A stretch of DNA of 64,000 nucleotides from Pedobacter sp. MR2016-24 (GTDB taxonomy: Bacteria > Bacteroidota > Bacteroidia > Sphingobacteriales > Sphingobacteriaceae): contig NZ_JAPIVO010000005.1 in NCBI RefSeq assembly GCF_026239655.1, positions 372,001 to 436,000 of the forward strand. The letters are read 5' to 3'. The notes beneath the pieces were generated by a model. It had not been told where the DNA came from. It did not search any database and saw only the letters and a list, made by a program, of their open reading frames with translations. Both the position numbers and the translations under genes were made by a program. Below are positions 54,350 through 63,648 of this stretch, piece by piece. Within the stretch, counting starts at the first letter, position 1; each line of letters starts with the position of its first letter.

Positions 54350-55732
54350 TTAAAATTTATAGGAGATCTGGATATTAAAAAAGCGGGAGTCGGCCGCCGG
54401 ATTTACGATGTCCTTAATAAAAGAACCTACCTTAAAATACTGACCGCCAACACTTGCCGACAGCATGGAATTAAACCTGTAGTCCGCACTCAGCAGATAA
54501 GCTGTGCCTATAAAGCGATGGTCAGACACTGACCCGGCAGTATTGAAATTACCACTCGGCCTGTAAATACCGTCGCCCTCAGCATACCTCCAGTTCAGCA
54601 CTACATCTGCCTGCAGGCTCAGCTTTTCCGACATGGTCATCACCAGATAAGGATGCAGATCAATCAGGTTTGAGGGGCCTATCAGCGGATTGAATCCAAA
54701 ATAACCTCCTTTAGGATACAGCGGATTGAAAGTCTGCAGATTCCCATCTCCTGCCTTTTGATCACCAGAGATATAATCGTTTCTCAGATTAAGAGAGGGC
54801 TTAAATTTCAGCTGTTCAAAAGTGTAACCTATATCGATAGCCCCTGTCCAGGCATTGATCTTACCCTGACCAAATTCGCCAAACTGATACGCTGCTTCCA
54901 GATTATAGATAAATCCGCCGCCGCTTTTCCAATAGCGGGTAGCTACCGTATGCCTCATTTCTCTGGCGCTGCCCTCCTCAAATTCCGCGTTGTCACGCCT
55001 GCTCCCCAGATAGTAAAAATCGAAATTCCCGCCACCAGCAATGTTAAGATTGGCATAAGCTCCCCAGAGGTTGGCCTGATGCGTTGGCCTGTTGTCAAAC
55101 ACGCCGGGATTCACTTCATCCGCTTCCATCACAAAGGCATCAATAGCGAAGCGTCCCGAAGTATACATCGCTTTTGCCCCGGTGAAATACTGCCTGACCG
55201 TAGTACCTTCCCTCACCGAGATGAGCCGGCCTGAGCCATAATTCATTTCCTGCCTCCCTACCCGTAACGCGAGTGTGTGACGATCGTTTTTAAGGAGATT
55301 AACTTCTGCAAATAAGTTCTGTACAGCCAGCTGATCTTCATCTACCGGTGCCGGACCATATTTACTTCCATCTTCCAGTCCGCTGTTCAGCTGGGCAAAA
55401 AACCGCAGGTTATTTCCTGTATGCAGATCGGCATAAACCGAATAGCGCTGCAGGAAGGAAGCATTATATCCCTGATCCCTGATCCAGTCCTCATTGATCT
55501 TTCCGCCATATTCATAGCGCAGTTCTCCCCCTAAAGTCAGGTAAGTTTTTTGATCAGCCGAAACGGGAATGAACTTGAGCCTGTGGTAAAAAGTCCTGAC
55601 CGAATCTTTAAGCTTATTGTAATCTTCATCATAGCGCATCAGCTTTATGCTTTGTGCTGACAGTCTCTCCAAAGAGCAACTGCACAGCGCAATAAACAAT
55701 ACCGCAGCGCGAACGTACCTGAATATCCTCAT
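54350..55732 (-). CDS. Alginate-export-type outer-membrane porin
   Basis: A 460-residue outer-membrane barrel with signal peptide (1-26, LFIALCSCSLERLSAQS). KTYLTLGGELRYEYGGKIN, LRVGRQEMNYGSGRLISVRE and TGAKAMYTSGRFAIDAFVME are family-typical and the C-terminus SRFFNIQISYKF has the terminal aromatic. The family includes AlgE but many members pass other small molecules. Its place in a detoxification-like operon suggests a channel for an aromatic substrate. Spacing to its neighbours is 16-17 bp. Confidence 0.87.
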   Translation of the reverse strand: MRIFRYVRAAVLFIALCSCSLERLSAQSIKLMRYDEDYNKLKDSVRTFYHRLKFIPVSADQKTYLTLGGELRYEYGGKINEDWIRDQGYNASFLQRYSVYADLHTGNNLRFFAQLNSGLEDGSKYGPAPVDEDQLAVQNLFAEVNLLKNDRHTLALRVGRQEMNYGSGRLISVREGTTVRQYFTGAKAMYTSGRFAIDAFVMEADEVNPGVFDNRPTHQANLWGAYANLNIAGGGNFDFYYLGSRRDNAEFEEGSAREMRHTVATRYWKSGGGFIYNLEAAYQFGEFGQGKINAWTGAIDIGYTFEQLKFKPSLNLRNDYISGDQKAGDGNLQTFNPLYPKGGYFGFNPLIGPSNLIDLHPYLVMTMSEKLSLQADVVLNWRYAEGDGIYRPSGNFNTAGSVSDHRFIGTAYLLSADYRFNSMLSASVGGQYFKVGSFIKDIVNPAADSRFFNIQISYKF

Positions 55733-55749
55733 GGAATGATCAGATAATT

Positions 55750-56382
55750 TTAGTGATTCAACATTTTGTGTGCATACTGGATCCCAAGACCGTAACCTGC
55801 ACCATACTTTTTCATCAGGTCAGTCACAGCAACATAAGTTTCCGTTCTTGCCCAATCCCTTTGCAGTTCCAGCAGATACTGTACAGAGGTAATTGGTTTT
55901 ACGCCTGCATGTACCATACGCTGAATTGCACGTTCATGAGCCTCATCACTTACATCACCACAGGCATCAGTAATGACAAATACTTCGTATCCTTCAGTTA
56001 AAGCCGATAACGCAGGACCAACAATACATACGCCGGTCCACAAGCCTGCCATCACCAGTTTTTGTTTTCCTGTTCCGGTAATAGCGTTATAAGCAGCTTC
56101 ATCTTCCCATGTATTCATAGAAGTTCTGTCTATATATCCTGAGGTAGCCTGCGGATAAAACTCTTCAATTTCCGGAAATACCGGCCCTGCAAATGACTCT
56201 TCAGCCACTGTAGTTACAATAGTAGGGATGTTGAAAATTTTAGAAGCTCCGGAAACTATCGCTACGTTAGTACGTAACTCATTGATGGAAATACTCTTGG
56301 TGGCAAATGCCATTTGCCCTTCAAAATCGATCAGAATTAAGGCGTGATTGTCCGGAGACAGCAGATTCGGTGATGGTTTCAT
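55750..56382 (-). CDS. Isochorismatase-like hydrolase (YcaC type)
   Basis: A 210-residue cysteine hydrolase. The catalytic Asp is in HALILIDFEGQMAFA near residue 17, and the nucleophilic Cys in VMAGLWTGVCIVGPALSALT near 117, followed by VFVITDACGDVSDEAH. It is close to YcaC-like hydrolases of unknown natural substrate. As the first gene of the eleven-gene minus-strand run it marks the main promoter region, which contains two copies of the ATCGT box. Confidence 0.9.
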   Translation of the reverse strand: MKPSPNLLSPDNHALILIDFEGQMAFATKSISINELRTNVAIVSGASKIFNIPTIVTTVAEESFAGPVFPEIEEFYPQATSGYIDRTSMNTWEDEAAYNAITGTGKQKLVMAGLWTGVCIVGPALSALTEGYEVFVITDACGDVSDEAHERAIQRMVHAGVKPITSVQYLLELQRDWARTETYVAVTDLMKKYGAGYGLGIQYAHKMLNH

Positions 56383-56714
56383 AATTTTCTAATTTTTATT
56401 TCTTTCCATTAGCCAAGAAACATACCAACCACACAAACAACTAAAAATCAAACACTTACTATTATAACTAAAAATTTTCATTAACTATATATCGTCAATT
56501 CACGAGCACCCTGCGGAATCATACCTAAAAGATCAGCAGGCATTTTAGCCTCTTCAATCTTCAGGATAAATTCGGGATTAATTTTTTTCCGGCAAAATAA
56601 TCAATACGTAATCAGTTCACAGTCAGCAGATAGATTAAACAGCTAACGAAATATCGTCAGCACAATTTTCATTTTTTCGCCACCAGTATCTAATATTAAT
56701 TCTACCTTTATCCT
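56383..56714. promoter_or_regulatory. Divergent promoter region with two ATCGT boxes
   Basis: 332 bp between the hydrolase operon and the first activator gene, with no gene. Two related boxes occur: ACTATATATCGTCAATTCAC (56484-56503) and ACGAAATATCGTCAGCACAA (56646-56665). The first matches 17 of 20 bases of ACTACATATCGTGAATTTAC at 60393-60412. On the minus strand TGGTATG-4 bp-TTGG at 56427-56413 partly resembles a sigma-54 -24/-12 element (TGGCACG-4 bp-TTGC), with three mismatches; it lies 31 bp before the hydrolase start. The sigma-54 reading is weak. Confidence 0.5.
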
Positions 56715-58322
56715 ATGGAACAGGTGCATACAGATCTAAACTTGCAGGATGAAAATGCGAAGCTGCTTATTCTGCTTTCCCTGAGCAATGCGATTGCCAC
56801 AACCAGAAATAAATCAGATCTGTTTGACGTCATTGACCAGAAGCTTAAAAAGTTATTCCATTTTCAGGATTTCGTCATCTGTCTGATCAATGAAGACCAG
56901 CAGACACATAGTCCCTTTTTATACAATCAGAGAGAAGACTTCGTTAAGAATGAAGGTATAGCTCCTGCAGCGAGTAAAAGCTATTCCCTGGATGATGGCT
57001 TATGTGAAGTGATGATGGCCGCAACAGCACCCGTCGTATTTCAGGTGGAAGAAGTATTGAGCTGGCCCTCCCCGCCTGCCTGGCTGGGTTTCTGGCATAA
57101 ACAGGGTATCAGGGAAATGATAGGTCTCAGTATCTCTGACGGGGAGCGTTGCGCAGGTTTTTTTTATCTCTATGCGAAAGAATCAAATGCGGTTTCCAAT
57201 CAATATTATCACCTGCTGCAGAGCATTGCCCTGCAGATTTCCGTTGCCGTTTCCAATATCAAGGCTAACGAGAAAATAGAAGAACAGCTACAGCAGATCA
57301 ATTTATACAAACAACAGCTCGAGGAAGAAAAGTCCTACCTGAAAGATCAGGTGGAGAAGAATTATAACCATACGGAGATCATTGGTCAGAGTCAGGAAAT
57401 AAAAAAAGTATTCCATCTGATTGAGCAGGTGGCCTCAGCTGACAGTACAGTACTGATCCTTGGCGAAACAGGTACAGGAAAAGAACTGATTGCCAGAGCC
57501 ATACACTCAAACTCACCCAGAAAGGACAAACTGATGATCAAACTCAATTGTGCCGCCCTCCCGCCCAACCTGGTAGAAAGTGAACTCTTCGGCCATGAAA
57601 AAGGAAGTTTTACGGGGGCACTGGAACGGAGGATAGGAAAATTTGAACTGGCACATAATGGTACGCTCTTTCTGGACGAAATCGGAGAACTTTCGCCCGA
57701 GCTGCAGGTAAAGCTGCTCCGGGCCATCCAGGAGAAAGAAATTGAACGGGTGGGTGGCAAAGGGGTCATCAAAACAAATGTAAGGATCCTCGCTGCCACA
57801 AACCGGAATCTGGCCAGCGAAGTAGAGAACGGGAAATTCAGGAGCGACCTGTTTTACCGGTTAAATGTTTTCCCTATTACCGTCCCGGCGCTGAGAGAAC
57901 GAAAAGAAGATATCATATTGCTGGCGCATCATTTCATAGCCCGCTTTGCAAAAAAGACCGGCAGAGAAATCAAAACACTCAGCAAGGGCATCACCTCCAC
58001 ACTGATTAATTATCCCTGGCCTGGTAATATCCGGGAGCTGGAACACCTGATCGAAAGAAGTGTACTGCTCAATAATGGAAATGTAATCAAGGAAGTGCAC
58101 CTCCCAAAAATCGGGCAGATAGCGCAAACTGAAGCCAGCCGCGCAGCAAAGGTGAAGACAATTTTTGAGAATGAGCGCGACCATATCCTGTCTATCCTGA
58201 AATTGTGTAAAGGAAAGATCTCGGGAATTGGTGGCGCCGCAAAGGTGCTGGACATTCCCGCGACGACCCTGAATTCAAAAATCAAGAAATTCAAGATCAA
58301 AAAGGAACATATCGTTTCCTGA
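56715..58322 (+). CDS. Sigma-54 activator with GAF domain
   Basis: A 535-residue enhancer-binding protein. A GAF domain (about 20-185, with [20 protein letters not shown] and [20 protein letters not shown]) is followed by a coiled coil (about 186-220), AAA+ (about 222-455) and a Fis-type helix-turn-helix (about 490-535). Walker A is [15 protein letters not shown]. The sigma-54 contact loop is GSFTGA instead of the usual GAFTGA, and Walker B is [12 protein letters not shown]. It senses a ligand via GAF without needing a kinase. It is divergent from the detoxification operon, so it is the first candidate regulator of that operon. Confidence 0.93.
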   Translation: MEQVHTDLNLQDENAKLLILLSLSNAIATTRNKSDLFDVIDQKLKKLFHFQDFVICLINEDQQTHSPFLYNQREDFVKNEGIAPAASKSYSLDDGLCEVMMAATAPVVFQVEEVLSWPSPPAWLGFWHKQGIREMIGLSISDGERCAGFFYLYAKESNAVSNQYYHLLQSIALQISVAVSNIKANEKIEEQLQQINLYKQQLEEEKSYLKDQVEKNYNHTEIIGQSQEIKKVFHLIEQVASADSTVLILGETGTGKELIARAIHSNSPRKDKLMIKLNCAALPPNLVESELFGHEKGSFTGALERRIGKFELAHNGTLFLDEIGELSPELQVKLLRAIQEKEIERVGGKGVIKTNVRILAATNRNLASEVENGKFRSDLFYRLNVFPITVPALRERKEDIILLAHHFIARFAKKTGREIKTLSKGITSTLINYPWPGNIRELEHLIERSVLLNNGNVIKEVHLPKIGQIAQTEASRAAKVKTIFENERDHILSILKLCKGKISGIGGAAKVLDIPATTLNSKIKKFKIKKEHIVS

Positions 58323-58349
58323 TCTTCGCTGATTCCGCCCGGCTGATCA

Positions 58350-58370
58350 GGAATTAAATACTTTAATTCC
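58350..58370. repeat. Perfect inverted repeat between activator genes
   Basis: GGAATTAAA-TAC-TTTAATTCC, 9-bp arms with a 3-base loop, 28 bp after the first activator gene. It is without a T run, so it may be a weak terminator, an operator for the second activator gene, or both. Confidence 0.5.
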
Positions 58371-58434
58371 AGGCCAGCCTTAAGGCAATAGTAAAATTTA
58401 TACGCGCCGCTTATTAAATGATGAAACAGAGCTG

Positions 58435-60363
58435 ATGACCGAAAGAATTTTAATTGTAGAAGACGAATTTATAGTTGCACATGATCTGGAAATGATCGTG
58501 TCCCGTGCTGGTTATACCATTGCGGGTACGGCCGACTCCGTCAAAAATGCATTGACAATACTGGCCGCCCAGGAGGTGGATCTGGTCCTGCTGGATATCT
58601 TCCTGAAAGGAAAACAAACGGGTATAGATCTGGCCAGGATACTGATGACCAAACAGATTCCTTTTATCTATATCTCTGCCAATTCAAATGAAAAAGTACT
58701 GGAAGCTGCAAAATCTACGCTTCCCTATGGATTTATTGTTAAACCTTACCGCGAAAAAGATGTATTGCTCAGCATAGACATCGCACGCTACAGAAAAACA
58801 CATAGTCAGCATTTAAAGATCAGCAGCAAACTATTTATGGAAGATTTCATCATCGCTATTTCCATGAAACCACTCAGCTGGCAGAAAAAACTGGTACTGA
58901 TTGCAGGAGCTTTCCAACCTTATATTCCATTCGATTTTATGGTATTGAAGGGAATTGCGGGCGACCGGTCCAGATATGCGGAAATTGGCATGCTGAGAAA
59001 GCAGTTTGATGAATATGAAATCGTTGGTGTAGACGACTTTATTAAAAAATCCCGCATTACAGCTGATCAACTCAGCCCGATAAGTACACAGACTCCTGCA
59101 ATGACGGATGATGCCGTATATGACGGAGATGATTTTACGCAGTTACTGACCATCGCACCGGTGAAAAAACTGATCTCCGGTACCTATGGCCTGCAGTCCA
59201 ATCTGGTTAAATCTGTAGTACTGGAAAATGGAGATTTCATTACATTTTCTTTTTACAGTCGCCTGCAGCATGTATTCAAACAGGAACACCTGGATCTGCT
59301 GAATGGGCTGGAACAGACACTTGCAAAACATTTCACGCATATCGTTGAATTGGAGAAAGTCAGTGCCTGCCAGCAGGAGCCTGCAGAAACACAACAGCAC
59401 AGTCCCTTTCCGCCACTAAAAGATTTTAAATTCCATGATATTATTGGTCAGAGTCCAGCCCTGCTGAACTTACTTGATCAGGCATTAATTGTAGCTCCTA
59501 CTGATACTTCAGTCCTGATTACGGGCGAAAGCGGCACAGGAAAGGAGCTCATTGCTCAAAACCTGCACCGGCTTTCCAGCAGAAGGAGTAAGCCACTGAT
59601 CGCCGTCAATTGTGCAGCTTTACCGGCAGACCTGATCGAATCCATACTTTTCGGACATGAAAAGGGTTCTTTCACCGGCGCAATCAGTCAGCGGATCGGT
59701 AAGTTTGAGGAAGCTAATGGCGGTACTATATTTCTGGATGAAATAGGCGAGATGCCGTTCGATTTACAAGCGAAATTACTGAGGGTATTACAGGAAAAAG
59801 AGATAGAGCGGATTGGCGGAAGAAGTCCGGTTGCGGTAGACCTCCGCATCATCGCCGCCACCAATCAACAGCTGGAAAAAGAGATCGCCAGAGGCAGATT
59901 CAGGCTTGACCTATTTTTCAGACTGAATGTCTTCCCGCTTCATGTCCCCTCCCTGCGTTCCAGAAAAGACGACATTCCCCTGCTGGTGGGTTGTTTTATC
60001 GATAAACATAACAGGGCTTTAGGCAAAACTATTGCCGGTGTGTCCGGGAAATTCATGGAAAAACTGATGGCCTACGACTGGCCCGGTAACATCAGGGAAC
60101 TGGAACATGTCATTTTACGCAGTATGCTGCTCTCTGCTGCAGAAACTTTACATGAAAACCTGCTCGAACTCAACATGCCGGAAAAAGAGCTGCCTAATGA
60201 CTCCGGCATCAAAACCATAGAAGAAAATGAGCGTGACCATATTATCAATGTATTAAATAAAACCAAGGGAAAAGTTGCGGGAATTGGTGGAGCTGCCGAT
60301 CTGCTGGGCATTCCAACCACTACTTTAAATTCAAAAATGAAGAAACTCGGTATTCTGCGGTAA
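58435..60363 (+). CDS. Sigma-54 activator with receiver domain
   Basis: A 642-residue enhancer-binding response regulator. The receiver (1-120) has [20 protein letters not shown] and phosphoacceptor Asp in [14 protein letters not shown] near residue 55, with Lys in [12 protein letters not shown]. The middle (about 130-320) looks like a degenerate GAF domain. AAA+ (about 335-570) has [21 protein letters not shown] and [12 protein letters not shown], and the C-terminus has a Fis-type helix-turn-helix. This receiver class is often paired with HisKA_2 kinases. It has the same architecture as the next gene. Confidence 0.93.
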   Translation: MTERILIVEDEFIVAHDLEMIVSRAGYTIAGTADSVKNALTILAAQEVDLVLLDIFLKGKQTGIDLARILMTKQIPFIYISANSNEKVLEAAKSTLPYGFIVKPYREKDVLLSIDIARYRKTHSQHLKISSKLFMEDFIIAISMKPLSWQKKLVLIAGAFQPYIPFDFMVLKGIAGDRSRYAEIGMLRKQFDEYEIVGVDDFIKKSRITADQLSPISTQTPAMTDDAVYDGDDFTQLLTIAPVKKLISGTYGLQSNLVKSVVLENGDFITFSFYSRLQHVFKQEHLDLLNGLEQTLAKHFTHIVELEKVSACQQEPAETQQHSPFPPLKDFKFHDIIGQSPALLNLLDQALIVAPTDTSVLITGESGTGKELIAQNLHRLSSRRSKPLIAVNCAALPADLIESILFGHEKGSFTGAISQRIGKFEEANGGTIFLDEIGEMPFDLQAKLLRVLQEKEIERIGGRSPVAVDLRIIAATNQQLEKEIARGRFRLDLFFRLNVFPLHVPSLRSRKDDIPLLVGCFIDKHNRALGKTIAGVSGKFMEKLMAYDWPGNIRELEHVILRSMLLSAAETLHENLLELNMPEKELPNDSGIKTIEENERDHIINVLNKTKGKVAGIGGAADLLGIPTTTLNSKMKKLGILR

Positions 60364-60381
60364 ACACAAAGGTTGTAAACC

Positions 60382-60412
60382 ATCGTAAATTCACTACATA
60401 TCGTGAATTTAC
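60382..60412. promoter_or_regulatory. Palindromic ATCGT box before the third activator
   Basis: GTAAATTCAC-8 bp-GTGAATTTAC (60385-60394 and 60403-60412), perfect 10-bp arms. The two arms also form a direct repeat ATCGTAAATTCAC / ATCGTGAATTTAC 18 bp apart. ATCGTCAATTCAC at 56491 in the divergent region is the same box. It lies 95 bp before the third activator gene. No T run follows, which argues against a terminator. Confidence 0.6.
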
Positions 60413-60506
60413 TTAAAGAGGAAACACCGTTTAGAGCGCTGATATCAGGTTTTGGCCTCTGGTGCTGAATTTGATGATGGGATATGAATTGTGATGAGAA
60501 AATAAG

Positions 60507-62453
60507 ATGAGGGAAAAAATTCTGATAGTTGAGGATGAATTTATTGTTGCCAATGATTTGAGCATGATGCTCGAAAGATCAGGCTACAACGTTACCGGTA
60601 TCGCTCCATCCGTTGCCAGGGCCCTGGAGCTGATCAGTGCGGAAAAACCCAGCTGGGTGCTGATGGATATCTTTCTGCAGGGAGACAAAACCGGTATTGA
60701 CCTGGCTGTACAATTAGCTGAAATGGAGATTCCTTTTATTTTTATTTCTGCCAATACCAACCAAACTATTTTAGAAGCCGCAAAGGCCACGCTTCCCTAT
60801 GGTTTTCTGGTGAAGCCCTTCCGTGAAAAAGACCTGCTCGTGATGCTGGATATTGCCCGGTACAGACATGCGCAAAGCATGAAATATAATCAGCGCCGCG
60901 ATCAGGGAACAGAACTTCATCAGCAGATGGAGCAAATAGTTCATCTGGACACTTTACTTACTGAAAAAACAAAACAACTCGGCAGTATACTCAATAAGAT
61001 TGTACCCTTTGATTTCCTGTGGGTGAGTCGCGCGCAACCTCTAAGCAGCAGCAGAGACCTCAATTTGCAGCAGCTCAGCGCTAATGAATTCACTGTACTG
61101 CCTCAGGACCATTTACTATCCATATTATCCGTTTCCCAGCGCGAGCTTAAATCCTGGGAGCCGCGTACTGTTTCTTCAACTGCAGGTGTGACTATATTCA
61201 ACGGTTATGAATTCAGGAAGCTGAGAATGGAAAACACCTGGATCAGGACACTGTCAGACTTCTTCAAATTAAGTTCAGCAATAGTGATAGAGATTGTCAG
61301 CAATGACGAAGTATTTCAGTTTATCTTTTTCAATAAAGCAAGTGAGCATTACAATGCATCCCACAAGTTAAACCTCAACCAGTACCGGCAGAGCCTCAAA
61401 TTGATGGTGACCAGCATTGTCTACGGTAAGGATCCCGTCATTGTTCCTCAGGCCGAAGTAAAGGCAAAGCTTATACCTGATCAGCAGGAAATTACAGCAG
61501 ACAGTTTCAAAGGCATCATCGGGAACAGCCCATTACTGAAGACCGTTTTTAACCATATAAAATTAGTCGCACCAGACGATACCTCCGTACTCATTCTTGG
61601 CGATAGTGGTACAGGCAAGGAGCGGATCGCCTCAGTCATTCATCAGCTGTCCCCACGAAAAGACAAACCTTTTATTACCGTTAACTGTGCCGCGCTCCCG
61701 CTTTCCTTATTGGAGTCTGAACTTTTCGGGCACGAAAAAGGAGCCTTTACCGGGGCGAACGACCGGCGGATCGGGAAATTTGAGCAGGCAGACGGTGGTT
61801 CCATATTTCTTGATGAAATTGGTGAAATGCCGCTGGAGGCACAGGTGAAATTGCTGAGAGTACTCCAGGAAAAAGAAATTGAGAGACTGGGTGGTACGGT
61901 CACCAGAAAGATCAATGTAAGGATTATTGCTGCGACCAACAGAAATCTGGAGAAAGAAGTATCAGAAGGCCGGTTAAGACTGGATTTATATTATCGCCTT
62001 AACGTTTTCCCGATTGAACTGCCGCCCTTGCGCGATAGAAAAGAAGACATTCCTGCACTGGTGACCCATTTTCTGGATAAATACAATAAAAACGCCTATA
62101 AAACTATCTCCGGAATCTCTGTACCTGCGATGGAAACTTTAGTATCCTACGACTGGCCAGGTAATATCAGGGAGCTGGAACACCTCATAGAGCGAAGTAT
62201 GTTAATGTCTGCAGGCCCTGAAATCCAGGAGATCAACCTGCCGGCAAACAACACCCGCACGCTATCTCAGCAACCGGAGCCTTCAAGAATAAAAACGATG
62301 GAAGAGATGGAACGCGACCATATACTGAGTATCCTGAAACTATGCAAAGGAAAGATATTTGGCCCTGGCGGAGCAGCAGAAGTATTAAACCTTCCCTCCA
62401 CCACACTCAACTCCAAAATTAAGAAACTGGGTATTAAATTTGAATTTGTTTAA
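60507..62453 (+). CDS. Sigma-54 activator with receiver domain (paralogue)
   Basis: A 648-residue paralogue of the preceding protein. The receiver has [20 protein letters not shown], Asp in WVLMDIFLQGDKTG and Lys in YGFLVKPFREKD. The middle region (about 130-335) is the most divergent part. AAA+ has GDSGTGKERIASVIHQ (Lys-Glu of the usual GKELI replaced by Lys-Glu-Arg), a canonical GAFTGA loop and [12 protein letters not shown]. The C-terminal Fis-type helix-turn-helix (about 590-648) contains KGKIFGPGGAAEVLNLPSTT. A palindromic box precedes it. Convergent transcription with the next gene is separated by a hairpin. Confidence 0.93.
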   Translation: MREKILIVEDEFIVANDLSMMLERSGYNVTGIAPSVARALELISAEKPSWVLMDIFLQGDKTGIDLAVQLAEMEIPFIFISANTNQTILEAAKATLPYGFLVKPFREKDLLVMLDIARYRHAQSMKYNQRRDQGTELHQQMEQIVHLDTLLTEKTKQLGSILNKIVPFDFLWVSRAQPLSSSRDLNLQQLSANEFTVLPQDHLLSILSVSQRELKSWEPRTVSSTAGVTIFNGYEFRKLRMENTWIRTLSDFFKLSSAIVIEIVSNDEVFQFIFFNKASEHYNASHKLNLNQYRQSLKLMVTSIVYGKDPVIVPQAEVKAKLIPDQQEITADSFKGIIGNSPLLKTVFNHIKLVAPDDTSVLILGDSGTGKERIASVIHQLSPRKDKPFITVNCAALPLSLLESELFGHEKGAFTGANDRRIGKFEQADGGSIFLDEIGEMPLEAQVKLLRVLQEKEIERLGGTVTRKINVRIIAATNRNLEKEVSEGRLRLDLYYRLNVFPIELPPLRDRKEDIPALVTHFLDKYNKNAYKTISGISVPAMETLVSYDWPGNIRELEHLIERSMLMSAGPEIQEINLPANNTRTLSQQPEPSRIKTMEEMERDHILSILKLCKGKIFGPGGAAEVLNLPSTTLNSKIKKLGIKFEFV

Positions 62454-62479
62454 TGGAGACTGAACAGCCCCCATTAAAC
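62448..62479. terminator. Hairpin between convergent genes
   Basis: GTTTAATGG (62448-62456) and CCATTAAAC (62471-62479), a perfect 9-bp stem with a 14-base loop. It includes the stop codon of the third activator gene. AT-rich and without a strong T run, so the terminator role is tentative. Confidence 0.45.
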
Positions 62480-62485
62480 AGATTA

Positions 62486-62779
62486 CTATCCTGCTTTAGC
62501 CGTTAGGAATTCGTTCAAATGCTGCTCTAACAGATCAGTATTGTAATCTCCTTCGGTCTCATTTTTCGAAACCTGGATCTCATCGTCTGAAACTGTCAGC
62601 GTAAAAACGGTTCCTTCAATCACTTCAGGGAAAGAAATATTAACGATATCTGCAACGTGTGCATATTCTACACTTAAGTTAGACCCAAGTGCCTGGTTCA
62701 CGTATTCAGAGAATTCTACCTTCAGAAGATCAAATACTGCTTCCGGACTTAAGGGTTGTATATTGTTTATAGCTGTCAT
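62486..62779 (-). CDS. Small protein of unknown function
   Basis: A 97-residue acidic, soluble protein (SPEAVFDLLKVEFSEYVNQA, FTLTVSDDEIQVSKNETEGD). It may have an alpha-beta fold. No family is recognised. It is 57 bp downstream of the AIM24-like gene on the same strand, possibly cotranscribed. Confidence 0.6.
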   Translation of the reverse strand: MTAINNIQPLSPEAVFDLLKVEFSEYVNQALGSNLSVEYAHVADIVNISFPEVIEGTVFTLTVSDDEIQVSKNETEGDYNTDLLEQHLNEFLTAKAG

Positions 62780-62836
62780 ACCTTATATACCTAAAAATAG
62801 TGCCACGAAGCAAATACTACTGATCTTTAATAAGCT

Positions 62837-63538
62837 TTAAGACTTTTGAGCATATTTAACCTCTTCATAAGGCTGCACCAATACCCATCCCTCACCGCCA
62901 AATTCCAGCTGGAAAGATTCACCGCTGCCCCTGCCGATGAAAGAGCCAAACGTAAGGTTAGTTTTTATTTTAGGCGACAGGTTTTCTGACCAGGCTACTG
63001 TTGCATTGGGATCTGTAAACACAGGCTGTCCGGGGCTCACTCTCAATAAAATCGGTTCCCCATGCGTGGTAATTGCAATATAGCCTGAACCTGAAAGTTT
63101 CACCTGAAATAGTCCTCCCGACATCATTCCTGCCACGCTTTTCAGCATTTTGATCTCATTCGTTATACTTTGTTCCAGCGCCAGCACATCATTTCCGTTC
63201 ACAAAAATCGATTCGTTCTGCAATTTAATGATTTTCACCTTTTTCCCTTCATCTGCAAGGTATAATTTTCCTGAACCTGTAGCATACATTAAAGAAGTGC
63301 CTTCACCGGATATGGCTTTTTTCAGCAATCCACCCAGTCCTTTACTCAGCATCCCCTCTCTTTTGAAATCAATATGACCAATATAAGCAACCATAGAGCC
63401 TGCTTTGGCCATTATTTGCTGTCCTTTAAGATTGATCTCCAGCATCGCTGGTTTTTCCAGTTCAAAGAAATCATTTTCGTTCGGATCTTCAGCCGATTCA
63501 AGGATTAACTCGTTCAGTGTGTACTCTCTTTTGTTCAT
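62837..63538 (-). CDS. AIM24 family protein
   Basis: A 233-residue protein of the AIM24/TIGR00266 beta-prism type. ISGEGTSLMYATGSGKLYLA and VYAQ-like turns are typical; clear marks are KAGSMVAYIGHIDFKREGML, GLGGLLKKAISGEG and SGGLFQVKLSGSGYIAITTH. The family has a TRAP-like fold and no known enzyme activity. The C-terminal part ends GFI-free FGGEGWVLVQPYEEVKYAQ. It is a single or two-gene unit. Confidence 0.88.
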   Translation of the reverse strand: MNKREYTLNELILESAEDPNENDFFELEKPAMLEINLKGQQIMAKAGSMVAYIGHIDFKREGMLSKGLGGLLKKAISGEGTSLMYATGSGKLYLADEGKKVKIIKLQNESIFVNGNDVLALEQSITNEIKMLKSVAGMMSGGLFQVKLSGSGYIAITTHGEPILLRVSPGQPVFTDPNATVAWSENLSPKIKTNLTFGSFIGRGSGESFQLEFGGEGWVLVQPYEEVKYAQKS

Positions 63539-63648
63539 GGTTAAAATTTTGGTTCAAATAAATAATATTGATAAATATCTAAATTTAAAAGACAAACCAA
63601 ACCAAAATATTCTTTAAAAGACAATATAAATTTTGCTGCAGGCAAGCC

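Noticed and set aside
56413..56427. Sigma-54 promoter upstream of the hydrolase operon
   Set aside because: TGGTATG-4 bp-TTGG has three mismatches to TGGCACG-4 bp-TTGC, and the -12 GC is displaced by one base. Kept only as a weak note in the region entry.
60385..60412. Intrinsic terminator after the second activator gene
   Set aside because: The stem is AT-rich and no T run follows; its sequence matches a box in the divergent promoter, favouring an operator.
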